Source of the DNA: Salinibacterium sp. NG253
GTDB taxonomy: Bacteria > Actinomycetota > Actinomycetes > Actinomycetales > Microbacteriaceae
DNA length: 64,000 bases
Direction: 5' to 3'
Assembly (NCBI RefSeq): GCF_015864945.1
Contig: NZ_JADYWF010000001.1
Location: 372,378-436,377, forward strand
The first letter of the stretch is position 1. Each line of letters starts with the position of its first letter. The position numbers were made by a program, and so were the translations under genes. Below, one piece after another: positions 10,154 to 18,681 of this stretch. The notes beneath the pieces were generated by a model. That model had not been told where the DNA came from and did not search any database. It worked only from the letters and a program-made list of their open reading frames with translations.

Positions 10154-12232
10154 CTAAATGTCAATACGGTCGCGGTCGAGACCCTGACCTTGAATGATGA
10201 ATTCCTTGCGCGGCGCAACCTCGTTGCCCATCAGCAGTTCGAACACGGTTCCGGCGCTTTCGGCATCCGAAATATTCACGCGGCGGAGAACACGGTTGTT
10301 GCGGTCCATTGTGGTGGTTGCCAATTGGTCGGCGTCCATCTCTCCGAGGCCCTTGTAGCGCTGGATTGGATCTTGATAACGCTTGCCCGACTTCTTGAGC
10401 CCGGCGAGCACGCCGTTGAGTTCCTTTTCGGAATAGGTGTAGATAGTTTCATTGGGCTTCGACCCAGGATTCATGACGACGACCCTATGCAACGGTGGCA
10501 CTGCGGCATATACACGGCCATCACGAATCATGTCAGGCATGTACCGGAAGAAGAGCGTGAGCAGCAAGGTGCGGATATGAGCACCGTCGACGTCAGCATC
10601 AGCCATGATGATGACCTTGCCGTACCGTGCTGTCGACAAATCGAAACTGCGTCCTGAACCGGCCCCGATGACTTGGATAATCGACGCGCACTCCGCATTC
10701 GACAGCATGTCGCTGATGGATGCCTTCTGAACGTTGAGGATCTTGCCACGGATCGGCAAGAGAGCTTGGTACTCGCTATCGCGGCCGAGCTTTGCCGTAC
10801 CGAGAGCCGAGTCGCCCTCGACGATGAACAATTCGCTGTTGGCCACGTCGTTCGAGCGGCAATCAACCAACTTCGCGGGAAGGCTCGAACTTTCGAGCGC
10901 GTTCTTGCGACGTTGCGTTTCCTTGTGAGCACGGGCAGAAATCCGCGACTTCATTTCGGCGACGACCTTGTCGAGCACGAGCGCCGCTTGCGACTTGTCA
11001 TCGCGTTTGGTTGACGTGAAGCGCTCTGAGAGCGCGGTCGCTACGACCTTGGCGACAATCGCACGCACCGCTGGCGTACCCAAGATCTCCTTGGTTTGAC
11101 CTTCGAATTGAGGCTCCGGAACGCGAACGGTCAGCACAACAGTGAGGCCCGCAAGCACATCGTCTTTGTCGAGCTTGTCGTTACCCAGCTTGAGCCGGCG
11201 CGAGTTCTTCTCTGTCTCAGCGCGCAGAAACTTGAGCAGGCTTTGCTCGAACCCTGCGAGGTGCGTTCCGCCCTTGGGCGTGGCAATAATGTTGACGAAG
11301 CTTTTGATCACGGTGTCGTAGCCGGTGCCCCAACGCAGTGCAACATCCACGACACAGTCGCGGGAAACCTCGGTGGAAACCATGTGGCCGTTGTCTTGCA
11401 GCACCGGAACGCTCTCAGTGAATCCGCCGGATCCGGTGAGGCGCCAAATGTCGGTGATGGGCGGATCGACGGCCAGGTGCTCGACGAACTCAGAGATACC
11501 ACCCTCAAAGGCGAACGATTCGTGGCGCGGCTCATCGCCACGCTCGTCCGTCACGTTCAGCGTGAGGTTGGGCACCAAGAACGCGGTCTGACGCAGACGG
11601 TCAATAAGCCCGTCGGATTGAAAACTCGCACCCTTGGTAAAGATCTGGCGGTCTGCCCAATACCGAACCCGGGTGCCGGTGCGCCCCTTGGGCACCTTGC
11701 CGATAACCCGCAACTCGCTGCCCGACACATAGGGGCTGAAGGGAGCATCCGGAGTCGGCTCCCCCTTATCGGCGAAAGTTCCTGGCTCGCCGCGATGGAA
11801 GGACATCGCGTACGTTTTGCCGTTGCGGTCAACCTCAACGTCGAGTCGCTCCGACAGCGCGTTTACGACTGAAGCACCTACGCCGTGGAGTCCACCCGAC
11901 GCGGCATAGGATCCTGAACCAAACTTTCCGCCCGCGTGCAACTTGGTGAACACAACTTCCACGCCGGTGAGACCCGTCTTGGGCTCGACATCGACCGGGA
12001 TGCCACGGGCCTTGTCACGAACCTCAACGCTCTCGTCGGCGTGCAGGATGACACTGATCTCCGAACCGTGCCCGTCAAGCGCCTCATCAACCGAGTTGTC
12101 GATGATCTCCCACAGGCAATGCATGAGCCCGCGTGAGTCGGTAGAACCGATGTACATACCTGGACGTTTGCGAACGGCTTCAAGGCCTTCGAGTACGGAC
12201 AGGTGACGGGCTGAGTAGTCAGAGCTCGCCAT
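10154..12232 (-). CDS. parE: DNA topoisomerase IV subunit B (ParE/GyrB family)
   Basis: A 692-residue ATPase subunit of the second type II topoisomerase. The GHKL ATPase shows WEIIDNSVDEAL (Glu42, Asn46), VRDKARGIPVD (adenine-binding Asp73) and GGLHGVGASVVNALS (113-127). The TOPRIM part shows EGDSALG near residue 470 and DADVDGAHIRTLLL near 546. The C-terminus has the usual QRYKGLGEMDADQL signature. The usual DNGRGIP motif reads DKARGIP here. The start at 12232 (MASSDYSARHLSVLEGLEAVRKRPGMYIG) is the normal family start. It is convergent with parC. Confidence 0.93.
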   Translation of the reverse strand: MASSDYSARHLSVLEGLEAVRKRPGMYIGSTDSRGLMHCLWEIIDNSVDEALDGHGSEISVILHADESVEVRDKARGIPVDVEPKTGLTGVEVVFTKLHAGGKFGSGSYAASGGLHGVGASVVNALSERLDVEVDRNGKTYAMSFHRGEPGTFADKGEPTPDAPFSPYVSGSELRVIGKVPKGRTGTRVRYWADRQIFTKGASFQSDGLIDRLRQTAFLVPNLTLNVTDERGDEPRHESFAFEGGISEFVEHLAVDPPITDIWRLTGSGGFTESVPVLQDNGHMVSTEVSRDCVVDVALRWGTGYDTVIKSFVNIIATPKGGTHLAGFEQSLLKFLRAETEKNSRRLKLGNDKLDKDDVLAGLTVVLTVRVPEPQFEGQTKEILGTPAVRAIVAKVVATALSERFTSTKRDDKSQAALVLDKVVAEMKSRISARAHKETQRRKNALESSSLPAKLVDCRSNDVANSELFIVEGDSALGTAKLGRDSEYQALLPIRGKILNVQKASISDMLSNAECASIIQVIGAGSGRSFDLSTARYGKVIIMADADVDGAHIRTLLLTLFFRYMPDMIRDGRVYAAVPPLHRVVVMNPGSKPNETIYTYSEKELNGVLAGLKKSGKRYQDPIQRYKGLGEMDADQLATTTMDRNNRVLRRVNISDAESAGTVFELLMGNEVAPRKEFIIQGQGLDRDRIDI

Positions 12233-12447
12233 AGTGATCTCCTAGGGTTTGACGACGGAAGGCCATCTTCTAGAGTACGTTCTCCGCCTGACATTGCCGC
12301 TCACCGACACCCGCGGCCGCACGCACGTCGCTCGCCGCCAGAAGCGCTACGCGCTGAGCGAAATGCCCGCAATGTAGGAAGAATCTTCAGGCACCCATGC
12401 TTGTATAGGCGTACGGAATAACAACCGCAAGCAAGAAGGAGTAGGCC

Positions 12448-12666
12448 ATGTCAAACATTGCAACCGAAGACACCCCAGTCGATGAGATGGACTACACCCT
12501 CACGGCGGCTGACCGCTGTGACAGTTGTGGCGCGCAGGCATACATTCGCGCGACCCTCGCCAGTGGCGATCTTCTCTTTTGCGCCCACCACGGCGCCAAA
12601 TTCAAAGACAAGCTGTTCCCGACAGCGATCAAGTGGCACGACGAGTCCAGCCGTCTGAATGCATAA
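12448..12666 (+). CDS. Small DUF7455-type zinc-binding protein
   Basis: A 72-residue protein with the layout of an actinobacterial family often found near sigA. It has CDSCGAQAYIRATL (two cysteines two apart), then FCAHHGAKFKDKL (Cys, His, His), which together could hold one zinc ion. Its function is unknown. AAGGAG lies 7 bp before the ATG at 12448. It is a single-gene unit divergent from parE. The 215-bp gap upstream holds its promoter and that of parE. Confidence 0.82.
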   Translation: MSNIATEDTPVDEMDYTLTAADRCDSCGAQAYIRATLASGDLLFCAHHGAKFKDKLFPTAIKWHDESSRLNA

Positions 12667-12739
12667 CGTAGCGTTGAGCATCATCAGATAGTTTGCTCGC
12701 CGCCGACACGTGTGTCGGTATGACCTTCGTAGGAGAACT

Positions 12740-13741
12740 GTGAAGCGCATCCGGCACTACGTGTCGCGACTTATCTCGCTCGACGTATCAAACATGCTCG
12801 CCGTCGCGCGAGCAATCAGCAAACGCAGCGGTACGCCCGTGATCGCGATCTTGCTGGACATGGTCTGGTGTTCCCTTGTCTACCAAGCGGGCTACCTCGA
12901 TTATGAAGAGTTCGAGTTCAACGTTCTCAGTCGTGCTGAGCGCCGCACGTGGATTACGAGCGGCAACGCCAACTCCATCGTGGTGAAGTACAACCAGCGC
13001 GAGTACCGCGAACGTTTCTACGACAAGCCGACGTTCAACACCACTTTTGACAAGTGGCTCGGTCGCGCCTGGCTCGACTTGCGAACAGCTTCCGAAGCAG
13101 ACTTCGTCGAGTTCGTCGCGCACCATGACCCCATCATGGTGAAGGTTGTCGACAGCATGAGTGGTGCAGGCATCGAAAAGCACGGCGGCAGTGATCTTGC
13201 TGACGCACCGGCCCTGTACCGCGAGTTGATGGACAAACGTCAGTTTCTCGTTGAAGCGTTCCTCGAACAGCATTCCGGCATGTCTGCGCTCTGCCCTACA
13301 AGCGTCAACTCACTACGAATGATCACCTTCTTCGACGGCTCCGACGTTCATGTGATGGAAGCGGTCCTGCGCATGGGCAATGGCGCCGAGGTCGACAACT
13401 ACGGCCGCGGTGGCATGTATACCGTGCTGGATGAAAAGACCGGAATCGCGAGCTACGGTGCCTTCGACAAGTTCGCGAACACCTTCACCGTGCATCCCCA
13501 AACCGGCACACCGATCGTAGGATTTCAGGTTCCGCTGTACGACGAAGTGCTCGCCATGCTCGACACTGTCAGCCGCATCATCCCAGAAATCCCCTATGTC
13601 GGGTGGGACGTCGCGATTACGCCGAACGGACCGGCGATCATCGAGGGCAACTACAACACGGGCGTCTTTCAGATGAAGCCGAGCCTCACGGGAATCAAGA
13701 CAGGCCTGTTGCCCAAGTTCCGCGAAGTCATCGACTTCTAG
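12740..13741 (+). CDS. Sugar-transfer associated ATP-grasp protein
   Basis: A 333-residue ATP-grasp enzyme resembling the family named sugar-transfer associated ATP-grasp, often seen near cell-surface sugar genes. Visible blocks are LVYQAGYLDYEEFEF, the LDLRTASEADF segment, MVKVVDSMSGAGIEKH (ATP-grasp lysine region), FLVEAFLEQHSGM, NSLRMITFF, and a C-terminal IPYVGWDVAITPNGPAIIEGNYN with the metal-binding Glu and Asn. I prefer GTG 12740 because AGGAGA lies just upstream; an in-frame GTG at 12710 would add ten unlikely residues. It is convergent with a CofE-like ligase 56 bp away. The substrate is unknown; ligation of a carboxylate to an amine is the family expectation. Confidence 0.8.
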   Translation: MKRIRHYVSRLISLDVSNMLAVARAISKRSGTPVIAILLDMVWCSLVYQAGYLDYEEFEFNVLSRAERRTWITSGNANSIVVKYNQREYRERFYDKPTFNTTFDKWLGRAWLDLRTASEADFVEFVAHHDPIMVKVVDSMSGAGIEKHGGSDLADAPALYRELMDKRQFLVEAFLEQHSGMSALCPTSVNSLRMITFFDGSDVHVMEAVLRMGNGAEVDNYGRGGMYTVLDEKTGIASYGAFDKFANTFTVHPQTGTPIVGFQVPLYDEVLAMLDTVSRIIPEIPYVGWDVAITPNGPAIIEGNYNTGVFQMKPSLTGIKTGLLPKFREVIDF

Positions 13742-13788
13742 GGCACGACTCCCCCGGCCAGTTCACCTTGCGGTGGCTGGCTCGTGCC
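13742..13788. terminator. Hairpin between convergent ATP-grasp and CofE-like genes
   Basis: GGCACGA (13742-13748) pairs with TCGTGCC (13782-13788), with further partial pairing inside (GGCCA with TGGCT). It fills the 56-bp gap between two convergent stop codons, so it is a plausible bidirectional terminator. There is no T tract. Confidence 0.5.
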
Positions 13789-13797
13789 GAAGTGGAA

Positions 13798-14496
13798 CTA
13801 AGCCCGGCGGATGACGCCGAGCGGGGTGCTCTGGTGGTCTTGCCCCAGTGGGTTGTCTTTCAACACTTTCAGCGCGAGCTCGCTGGTGGCCTTGTTTGAC
13901 GTCGACCCCAGGATGTTGCCGCCGAAGTCATTGATGTCTACGACGAGAACCTCAATGTTGCGGCCGAGAGCGACCTTGATGTCTTGCGCGACACCATCTG
14001 GACGCGCCGGGCCGAGTACGACGTGCGAGTTATACGGCGGAATCGTGTTCTTCGTCGGACCATCGATTGCACGAGCCTTGGGCCCGGCAATGCGATAGAA
14101 GTCGCCACGACGCCCCACAAGCTTCGTCACCGCTGCAACAGCAGCAGCGAACAGAATGCGCGGCGTACCGCACTCCCGCAACGCCATCTCCATCGTTTCG
14201 GGCATACCTAAACCGATGCCGTGCGACGTCTTCGTGACGTACTTCGAGAGGAATGTGGCAAGCTTGCGCGGCTCCACCTCGGAGATCGGGTATGCCCGCC
14301 CCTGAGTGATTCCCACAATCTTTTCGGTCACAAAGAGAAGATCGCCATCCTGAACGACATCCGCGGCGTACTCCGACACGACCTGAACGATGTCGTCTTC
14401 ACGAACCACCAACCGAGTCTTGATGGCAAGCCGTTCATAGACGACTCCATCAACCTCGACGGTGAGACTTTTTCCCGTGTTCGCTTCAGCACCCAT
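13798..14496 (-). CDS. Coenzyme F420:gamma-glutamyl ligase-like (CofE-like) protein
   Basis: A 232-residue protein resembling the CofE/FbiB ligase domain, which adds glutamate to F420-0. Supporting blocks are YERLAIKTRLVVREDDI at the N-terminus, QDGDLLFVTEKIVGITQGR, LSKYVTKTSHGIGLGMPETM and EVLVVDINDFGGNILG. No nitroreductase domain follows, and no other F420 biosynthesis gene is near. The gene lies 8 bp after the stop of the opposite-facing ATP-grasp gene's hairpin and 7 bp downstream of sigA's stop in the same direction, so it could be read through from sigA. The true acceptor substrate may not be F420. Confidence 0.7.
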   Translation of the reverse strand: MGAEANTGKSLTVEVDGVVYERLAIKTRLVVREDDIVQVVSEYAADVVQDGDLLFVTEKIVGITQGRAYPISEVEPRKLATFLSKYVTKTSHGIGLGMPETMEMALRECGTPRILFAAAVAAVTKLVGRRGDFYRIAGPKARAIDGPTKNTIPPYNSHVVLGPARPDGVAQDIKVALGRNIEVLVVDINDFGGNILGSTSNKATSELALKVLKDNPLGQDHQSTPLGVIRRA

Positions 14497-14503
14497 TATT
14501 GGC

Positions 14504-15844
14504 CTATTCGAGGTAGTCGCGTAGTGACTGCGAGCGTGACGGGTGACGCAATTTCGCCATCGTCTTGGACTCGATCTGACGGATGCGCTCGCGAGTTACG
14601 CCGAACGTGTCACCGATCTGGTCGAGAGTTTTCGGCATTCCGTCGCCGAGGCCGAAGCGCATGCGGATTACTCCGGCTTCGCGCTCCGAGAGGGAATCAA
14701 GGAGGCTCTCAAGCTGCTTCTGCAGCATCGTAAAGCCCACAGCATCCGCTGGTACGACTGCTTCGGTGTCTTCGATGAGATCACCGAATTCGCTGTCGCC
14801 GTCTTCACCAAGCGGTGTGTGCAGCGAAATAGGTTCGCGGCCGTACTTCTGAACCTCGACAACCTTTTCTGGCGTCATGTCGAGTTCGCGGGACAGCTCT
14901 TCAGGCGTGGGCTCACGGCCGAGGTCCTGAAGCATCTGGCGCTGTACACGAGCGAGCTTGTTGATGACTTCAACCATGTGAACAGGAATACGAATCGTGC
15001 GAGCTTGGTCGGCCATTGCGCGGGTGATGGCCTGACGGATCCACCACGTTGCGTAGGTAGAGAACTTGAAACCCTTGGTGTAGTCGAACTTCTCGACTGC
15101 ACGGATCAGGCCCAGGTTGCCCTCTTGAATGAGGTCAAGGAATTGCATGCCGCGACCGGTGTAGCGCTTCGCAAGCGATACAACAAGGCGGAGGTTGGCG
15201 CCGAGCAAGTGGCTCTTGGCACGCTGACCATCTTTCGCTACCCACTGAAGTTCGCGACCGAGCGTCGAGCGCACTTCGCCGGGGGCCATCTGGGAAAGCT
15301 TGTCTTCAGCAAACAGGCCAGCCTCGATACGCATTGCAAGCTCAACTTCTTGAGCAGCGTTAAGCAGCGCGACCTTACCGATTTGCTTCAAGTAGTCCTT
15401 GACCGGGTCAGCTGTAGCGCCAGTGATGGCGGCTGAATAGACAGGAACTTCGTCTTCATCATCAACAAGCGAAAGCACGAGCGCGCCCGTGGGCAATGCT
15501 TCATCTTTGCTCGTTGACTTTTCTTCTTGCTCGTCTTCGGCTTTTGACTCTTCGCCGTCTGCCTCAACGATCTCGGCGGCTGCTGCTGCGGCGGCCTTCT
15601 TGGTCCTAGTCGCTGGCTTTTTTGCTGCCGGCTTCTTGGCAGTTGACGCAGCGGCAGTCGACTTCGTCGTCGCAGCCTTCTTGGTCGTTGCCTTGGCGGT
15701 GGTGCTCTCGGCGCCTTCGGCGTCAGTCGCTACTTCTTCGACTGCAGCGGCAGCTTTACTGCGCGTGCCAGCCTTTGCTGCTGCTTTGGCAGGAGCCTTC
15801 TTTGCTGCGGGTGTGGACTCTGCAGCCTTCGTTCGGGTCGCCAT
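14504..15844 (-). CDS. sigA: Principal sigma factor SigA/HrdB (RpoD)
   Basis: The housekeeping sigma-70 factor, 446 residues. The start ATG at 15844 has AAAGGTG upstream; a longer frame starting at 15886 is not supported. Residues 1 to about 130 form an Ala/Lys/Thr-rich low-complexity head, as in other actinobacterial HrdB-type factors. Region 1.2 contains [16 protein letters not shown]. Region 2 contains [20 protein letters not shown] and [16 protein letters not shown], and region 4 contains [20 protein letters not shown]. It is followed 7 bp downstream by the CofE-like gene. A palindromic element and a -10-like box lie about 100 bp upstream. Confidence 0.97.
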   Translation of the reverse strand: MATRTKAAESTPAAKKAPAKAAAKAGTRSKAAAAVEEVATDAEGAESTTAKATTKKAATTKSTAAASTAKKPAAKKPATRTKKAAAAAAAEIVEADGEESKAEDEQEEKSTSKDEALPTGALVLSLVDDEDEVPVYSAAITGATADPVKDYLKQIGKVALLNAAQEVELAMRIEAGLFAEDKLSQMAPGEVRSTLGRELQWVAKDGQRAKSHLLGANLRLVVSLAKRYTGRGMQFLDLIQEGNLGLIRAVEKFDYTKGFKFSTYATWWIRQAITRAMADQARTIRIPVHMVEVINKLARVQRQMLQDLGREPTPEELSRELDMTPEKVVEVQKYGREPISLHTPLGEDGDSEFGDLIEDTEAVVPADAVGFTMLQKQLESLLDSLSEREAGVIRMRFGLGDGMPKTLDQIGDTFGVTRERIRQIESKTMAKLRHPSRSQSLRDYLE

Positions 15845-15934
15845 CTGAACACCTTTCTGAGGTTTTCGGGCAGTACTAAGACCCATGTCAAGTCTCTGGC
15901 CCGTCTCACCGCATGGCGAAACAGATCTAGAAAC

Positions 15935-15959
15935 AAGACCGGGTCTTACTCCTATTATG
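15935..15959 (-). promoter_or_regulatory. Putative sigA promoter with palindrome at the start site
   Basis: On the minus strand a CATAAT -10-like box (15954-15959) is followed by a perfect palindrome AAGACC-G-GGTCTT (15935-15947), which would cover positions about +1 to +13. The palindrome could be an operator or a short hairpin at the mRNA 5' end. No good -35 was found, so this is a suggestion from sequence alone. Confidence 0.4.
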
Positions 15960-16057
15960 CCACGCTTTTCTCATGCTTCGCACCATGAGGGCGAACGAGC
16001 ACAGCACTGGGCGTGAGGGTGGCGCTGAGGCGCACTGTTGTTGCAGAACCGCGGCTA

Positions 16058-16993
16058 CTACAAAGGAAGTTCAGAGGCGCCGTCGGCATCTCCAGCTCGC
16101 TTGATAGCGAGGAACTTCTGCAACTCCGCGGCAATTTCATCTGCCGAGGGCAATTCGCCGGCTTCATCGGTCAACGGCGACCGCATGGGGTTTTCTTCCA
16201 TGTAATTGTCGTGCCGCTCCTCCAACGTTCCTACGAGGCGAGCGAGTTCTTGATTGCTATCAACTTGACCATCAATCTTCGCGACGAATTCCCGACCTTC
16301 TTCGCGAAGACGGTCAGTGGGGAAGATAAGCCCGGTTGCGGCGCTCACACTCTCGAGTGCCGTGACAGCAGCAGTAGGCCATTCAGTATCAGCCAGGTAG
16401 TGCGGAATCAGGAGAACGAAACCAGCAACAGGATGTTCGAGCTCCTGCAAGCGGTACTCGATCACGTGCATTGCGTTGGCAGGCACTTGGGTGTGTGGCT
16501 TCCAGACGGAGAGCGAGTCGATGAGTTCCGATCGATTGCCGCTCACGGTCACTCCGATGCTGCGAGTGTGCGGCACCGGCATCGGGATGGAACTGAGCCA
16601 CGTCGTCGACTTGACCTCAAGCTTCGAAATGAGTCTCAACACTGCTGCAGAGAAGCGCTCCCACTGGAAGTCAGGTTCGTAACCGGTGAGAAGCAAGAAG
16701 GGTTGCCCCAACTCATCCTTGGCCAAATAGAGTTCAAGCTTGGCTGGGCGGTAGTCGCTCAAATGGTCCTGATCGAAATAGATCATGGGACGACGTGCTC
16801 GGTAATCCAAGAGAGCGTCATTGTCGAAGGACGCAACAACGGTGCGCTCAAGGGTGTCGAGGAGGTATTGGCTTACTTGACTGACGGCACCACCGGCATC
16901 CGCAAAGCCCGTGAGTCCCGCTACAAGAGGGAGACCGCGCGGTACCCCAGCAACATCGGTGGCGATGTCATATAGGCCGGCTGGATCTCGCAT
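16058..16993 (-). CDS. PAC2 family protein
   Basis: A 311-residue member of the PAC2 family (named after a proteasome assembly chaperone; in actinobacteria the role is unknown). It shows VAGLTGFADAGGAVSQV near the N-terminus, MIYFDQDHLSDYRP, a FLLLTGYEPDFQWERF core and the SSIPMPVPHTR motif typical of the family. The C-terminal 60 residues are charged and helical. It lies upstream of sigA in the same direction with a 213-bp gap and is divergent from pepA 101 bp away. Confidence 0.85.
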   Translation of the reverse strand: MRDPAGLYDIATDVAGVPRGLPLVAGLTGFADAGGAVSQVSQYLLDTLERTVVASFDNDALLDYRARRPMIYFDQDHLSDYRPAKLELYLAKDELGQPFLLLTGYEPDFQWERFSAAVLRLISKLEVKSTTWLSSIPMPVPHTRSIGVTVSGNRSELIDSLSVWKPHTQVPANAMHVIEYRLQELEHPVAGFVLLIPHYLADTEWPTAAVTALESVSAATGLIFPTDRLREEGREFVAKIDGQVDSNQELARLVGTLEERHDNYMEENPMRSPLTDEAGELPSADEIAAELQKFLAIKRAGDADGASELPL

Positions 16994-17094
16994 GACTCCA
17001 CTCTAATCGCGGCCGCGGAGGCATCCCCCTGTTTCGGCTCCACAGCGTCAAGCTCCTAGCGAACATGAAGGCGGATGCTGGTTATCATGAGGAC

Positions 17095-18582
17095 ATGACC
17101 GTTGCTACGTTGCACTTGTCCACCGCGCCCGCCTCCGAAGTTGAATCCGATGTTCTCGTTATCGGGGTGGTGAAAACCGACACCGGGCCGAAGCTCGTGG
17201 ACACGTCGTCGCAACTTGCAACCTTTGAGCAAGCACTGAGTCTCATTGGCGCGACTGGTGCGGCTGACGAACTTCACCGCATCCCTGCGATCGGAATTGC
17301 TGCTCCTGCAGTCGCCTTCATCGGCCTCGGAGACGCTATCCCGACCGCCGAATCGTTGCGCTATGCCGCCGGTTCTGCCGCTCGCCAACTTCGCGGTGCG
17401 CCGCACATCACTCTTTCGCTCGGAGCCAAGTCGAGCGACGAAACGCTCGCGGTTCTCGAAGGCGCAGCTATTGGCGCCTACTCGTACGACGCCTACCGCT
17501 CTACTGCTCCCGACGCCAGCAAGAAACTCGCAAGCGATATCACCGTAGTGAGCCCCATCGACGATGCGGCGCTGATCGAGCGAGCAAACGCGATCGCCTA
17601 CGCCACCCACGTGACGCGTGACATGGTTAATGAGGCGCCGAAAGAGCTCTATCCCGCTACCTTCGCCGACCGCGCGACCGAACTCGCATCGCTCGACAAC
17701 GTTGAGGTCGAGGTTTACGCGGAAAAGGAACTCGAAGAGGGCGGCTTCGGCGGCATCCTTGGTGTCGGCCAAGGCTCCACTCGGGGTCCCCGCCTCGTCA
17801 AGATCAGTTACACCCCTTCTGATGCCGCGAAGCACTTGGCGCTCGTCGGCAAGGGAATCACTTTCGATTCGGGCGGGCTCTCCCTCAAGCCGGGACTCGG
17901 CATGATCGGCATGAAGTTCGACATGAGCGGAGCAGCCACCGTGATGGCGGTTGTCGAGGCATGCGCCAAGCTCGGCACAAACGTGCGATTGACCGCGTGG
18001 CTCTGCCTCGCCGAGAACATGCCTTCTGGCAGCGCAATTCGCCCGAATGACGTTTTGACGATCCGCGGCGGCAAGACCGTTGAGGTACTCAATACGGATG
18101 CTGAGGGACGACTCGTCATGGCGGACGGTTTGGTCGCCGCCAGCGAAGAAAACCCCGACGCCATCGTAGACATCGCGACACTGACCGGTGCCGCCGTTGT
18201 TGCCCTCGGCAACCGCTACGCCGGCACTATGGGCGATAAGGAACTCGTCAATCAAGTGGTTGCAGTTGCCGACCGTGTTGGCGAGCCTTTCTGGGCGATG
18301 CCCATCAGCCCTGAGCTCCGCCCGCTGCTCGCCTCCGATATTGCCGACATCGCCAATATCAAGCCGGGAAACACCGCGGGAGGCATGCTTATCGCCGCCG
18401 CGTTCCTCAAGGACTTCGTCGGCAAACGCCCCAACAGCACCGAAACCATCCCCTGGGCCCATATCGATATTGCGGGCCCATCAGACAACCGCGGCGGAGG
18501 CTGGGGTTACGTCGGCAAGGGTGCAACCGGAATCGGTGTTCGAACACTCATTGAACTGGCCGAGGAATTTTCTCGTCCGTAG
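17095..18582 (+). CDS. pepA: Leucyl aminopeptidase (M17)
   Basis: A 495-residue cytosolic metallo-exopeptidase that removes N-terminal residues from peptides. The M17 signature NTDAEGRLVMADGL (catalytic Arg region) and the metal-binding VGKGITFDSGGLSLKPG are present, as are KFDMSGAATVM and AWLCLAENMPSG. I take the ATG at 17095 because GAGGAC precedes it; the in-frame ATG at 17065 adds only ten unsupported residues. It is 99 bp upstream of lpdA in the same direction. The pepA-lpd-sucB order is common in actinobacteria. Confidence 0.94.
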   Translation: MTVATLHLSTAPASEVESDVLVIGVVKTDTGPKLVDTSSQLATFEQALSLIGATGAADELHRIPAIGIAAPAVAFIGLGDAIPTAESLRYAAGSAARQLRGAPHITLSLGAKSSDETLAVLEGAAIGAYSYDAYRSTAPDASKKLASDITVVSPIDDAALIERANAIAYATHVTRDMVNEAPKELYPATFADRATELASLDNVEVEVYAEKELEEGGFGGILGVGQGSTRGPRLVKISYTPSDAAKHLALVGKGITFDSGGLSLKPGLGMIGMKFDMSGAATVMAVVEACAKLGTNVRLTAWLCLAENMPSGSAIRPNDVLTIRGGKTVEVLNTDAEGRLVMADGLVAASEENPDAIVDIATLTGAAVVALGNRYAGTMGDKELVNQVVAVADRVGEPFWAMPISPELRPLLASDIADIANIKPGNTAGGMLIAAAFLKDFVGKRPNSTETIPWAHIDIAGPSDNRGGGWGYVGKGATGIGVRTLIELAEEFSRP

Positions 18583-18681
18583 TAAGGTTTTTTAAACGCG
18601 GGATCTTTCCGCACCATCCGGTCGCACTGACTACACATCGTGCGTGCCGACGAATAATTTCCTTACAGAGGAGCTGCTGTA

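Noticed and set aside
12710-12739. GTG 12710 as start of the ATP-grasp gene
   Set aside because: No ribosome binding site precedes it, while AGGAGA stands just before GTG 12740.
17056-18462. Open frame of 468 codons antisense to pepA
   Set aside because: pepA carries all M17 motifs; the opposite frame has no support.
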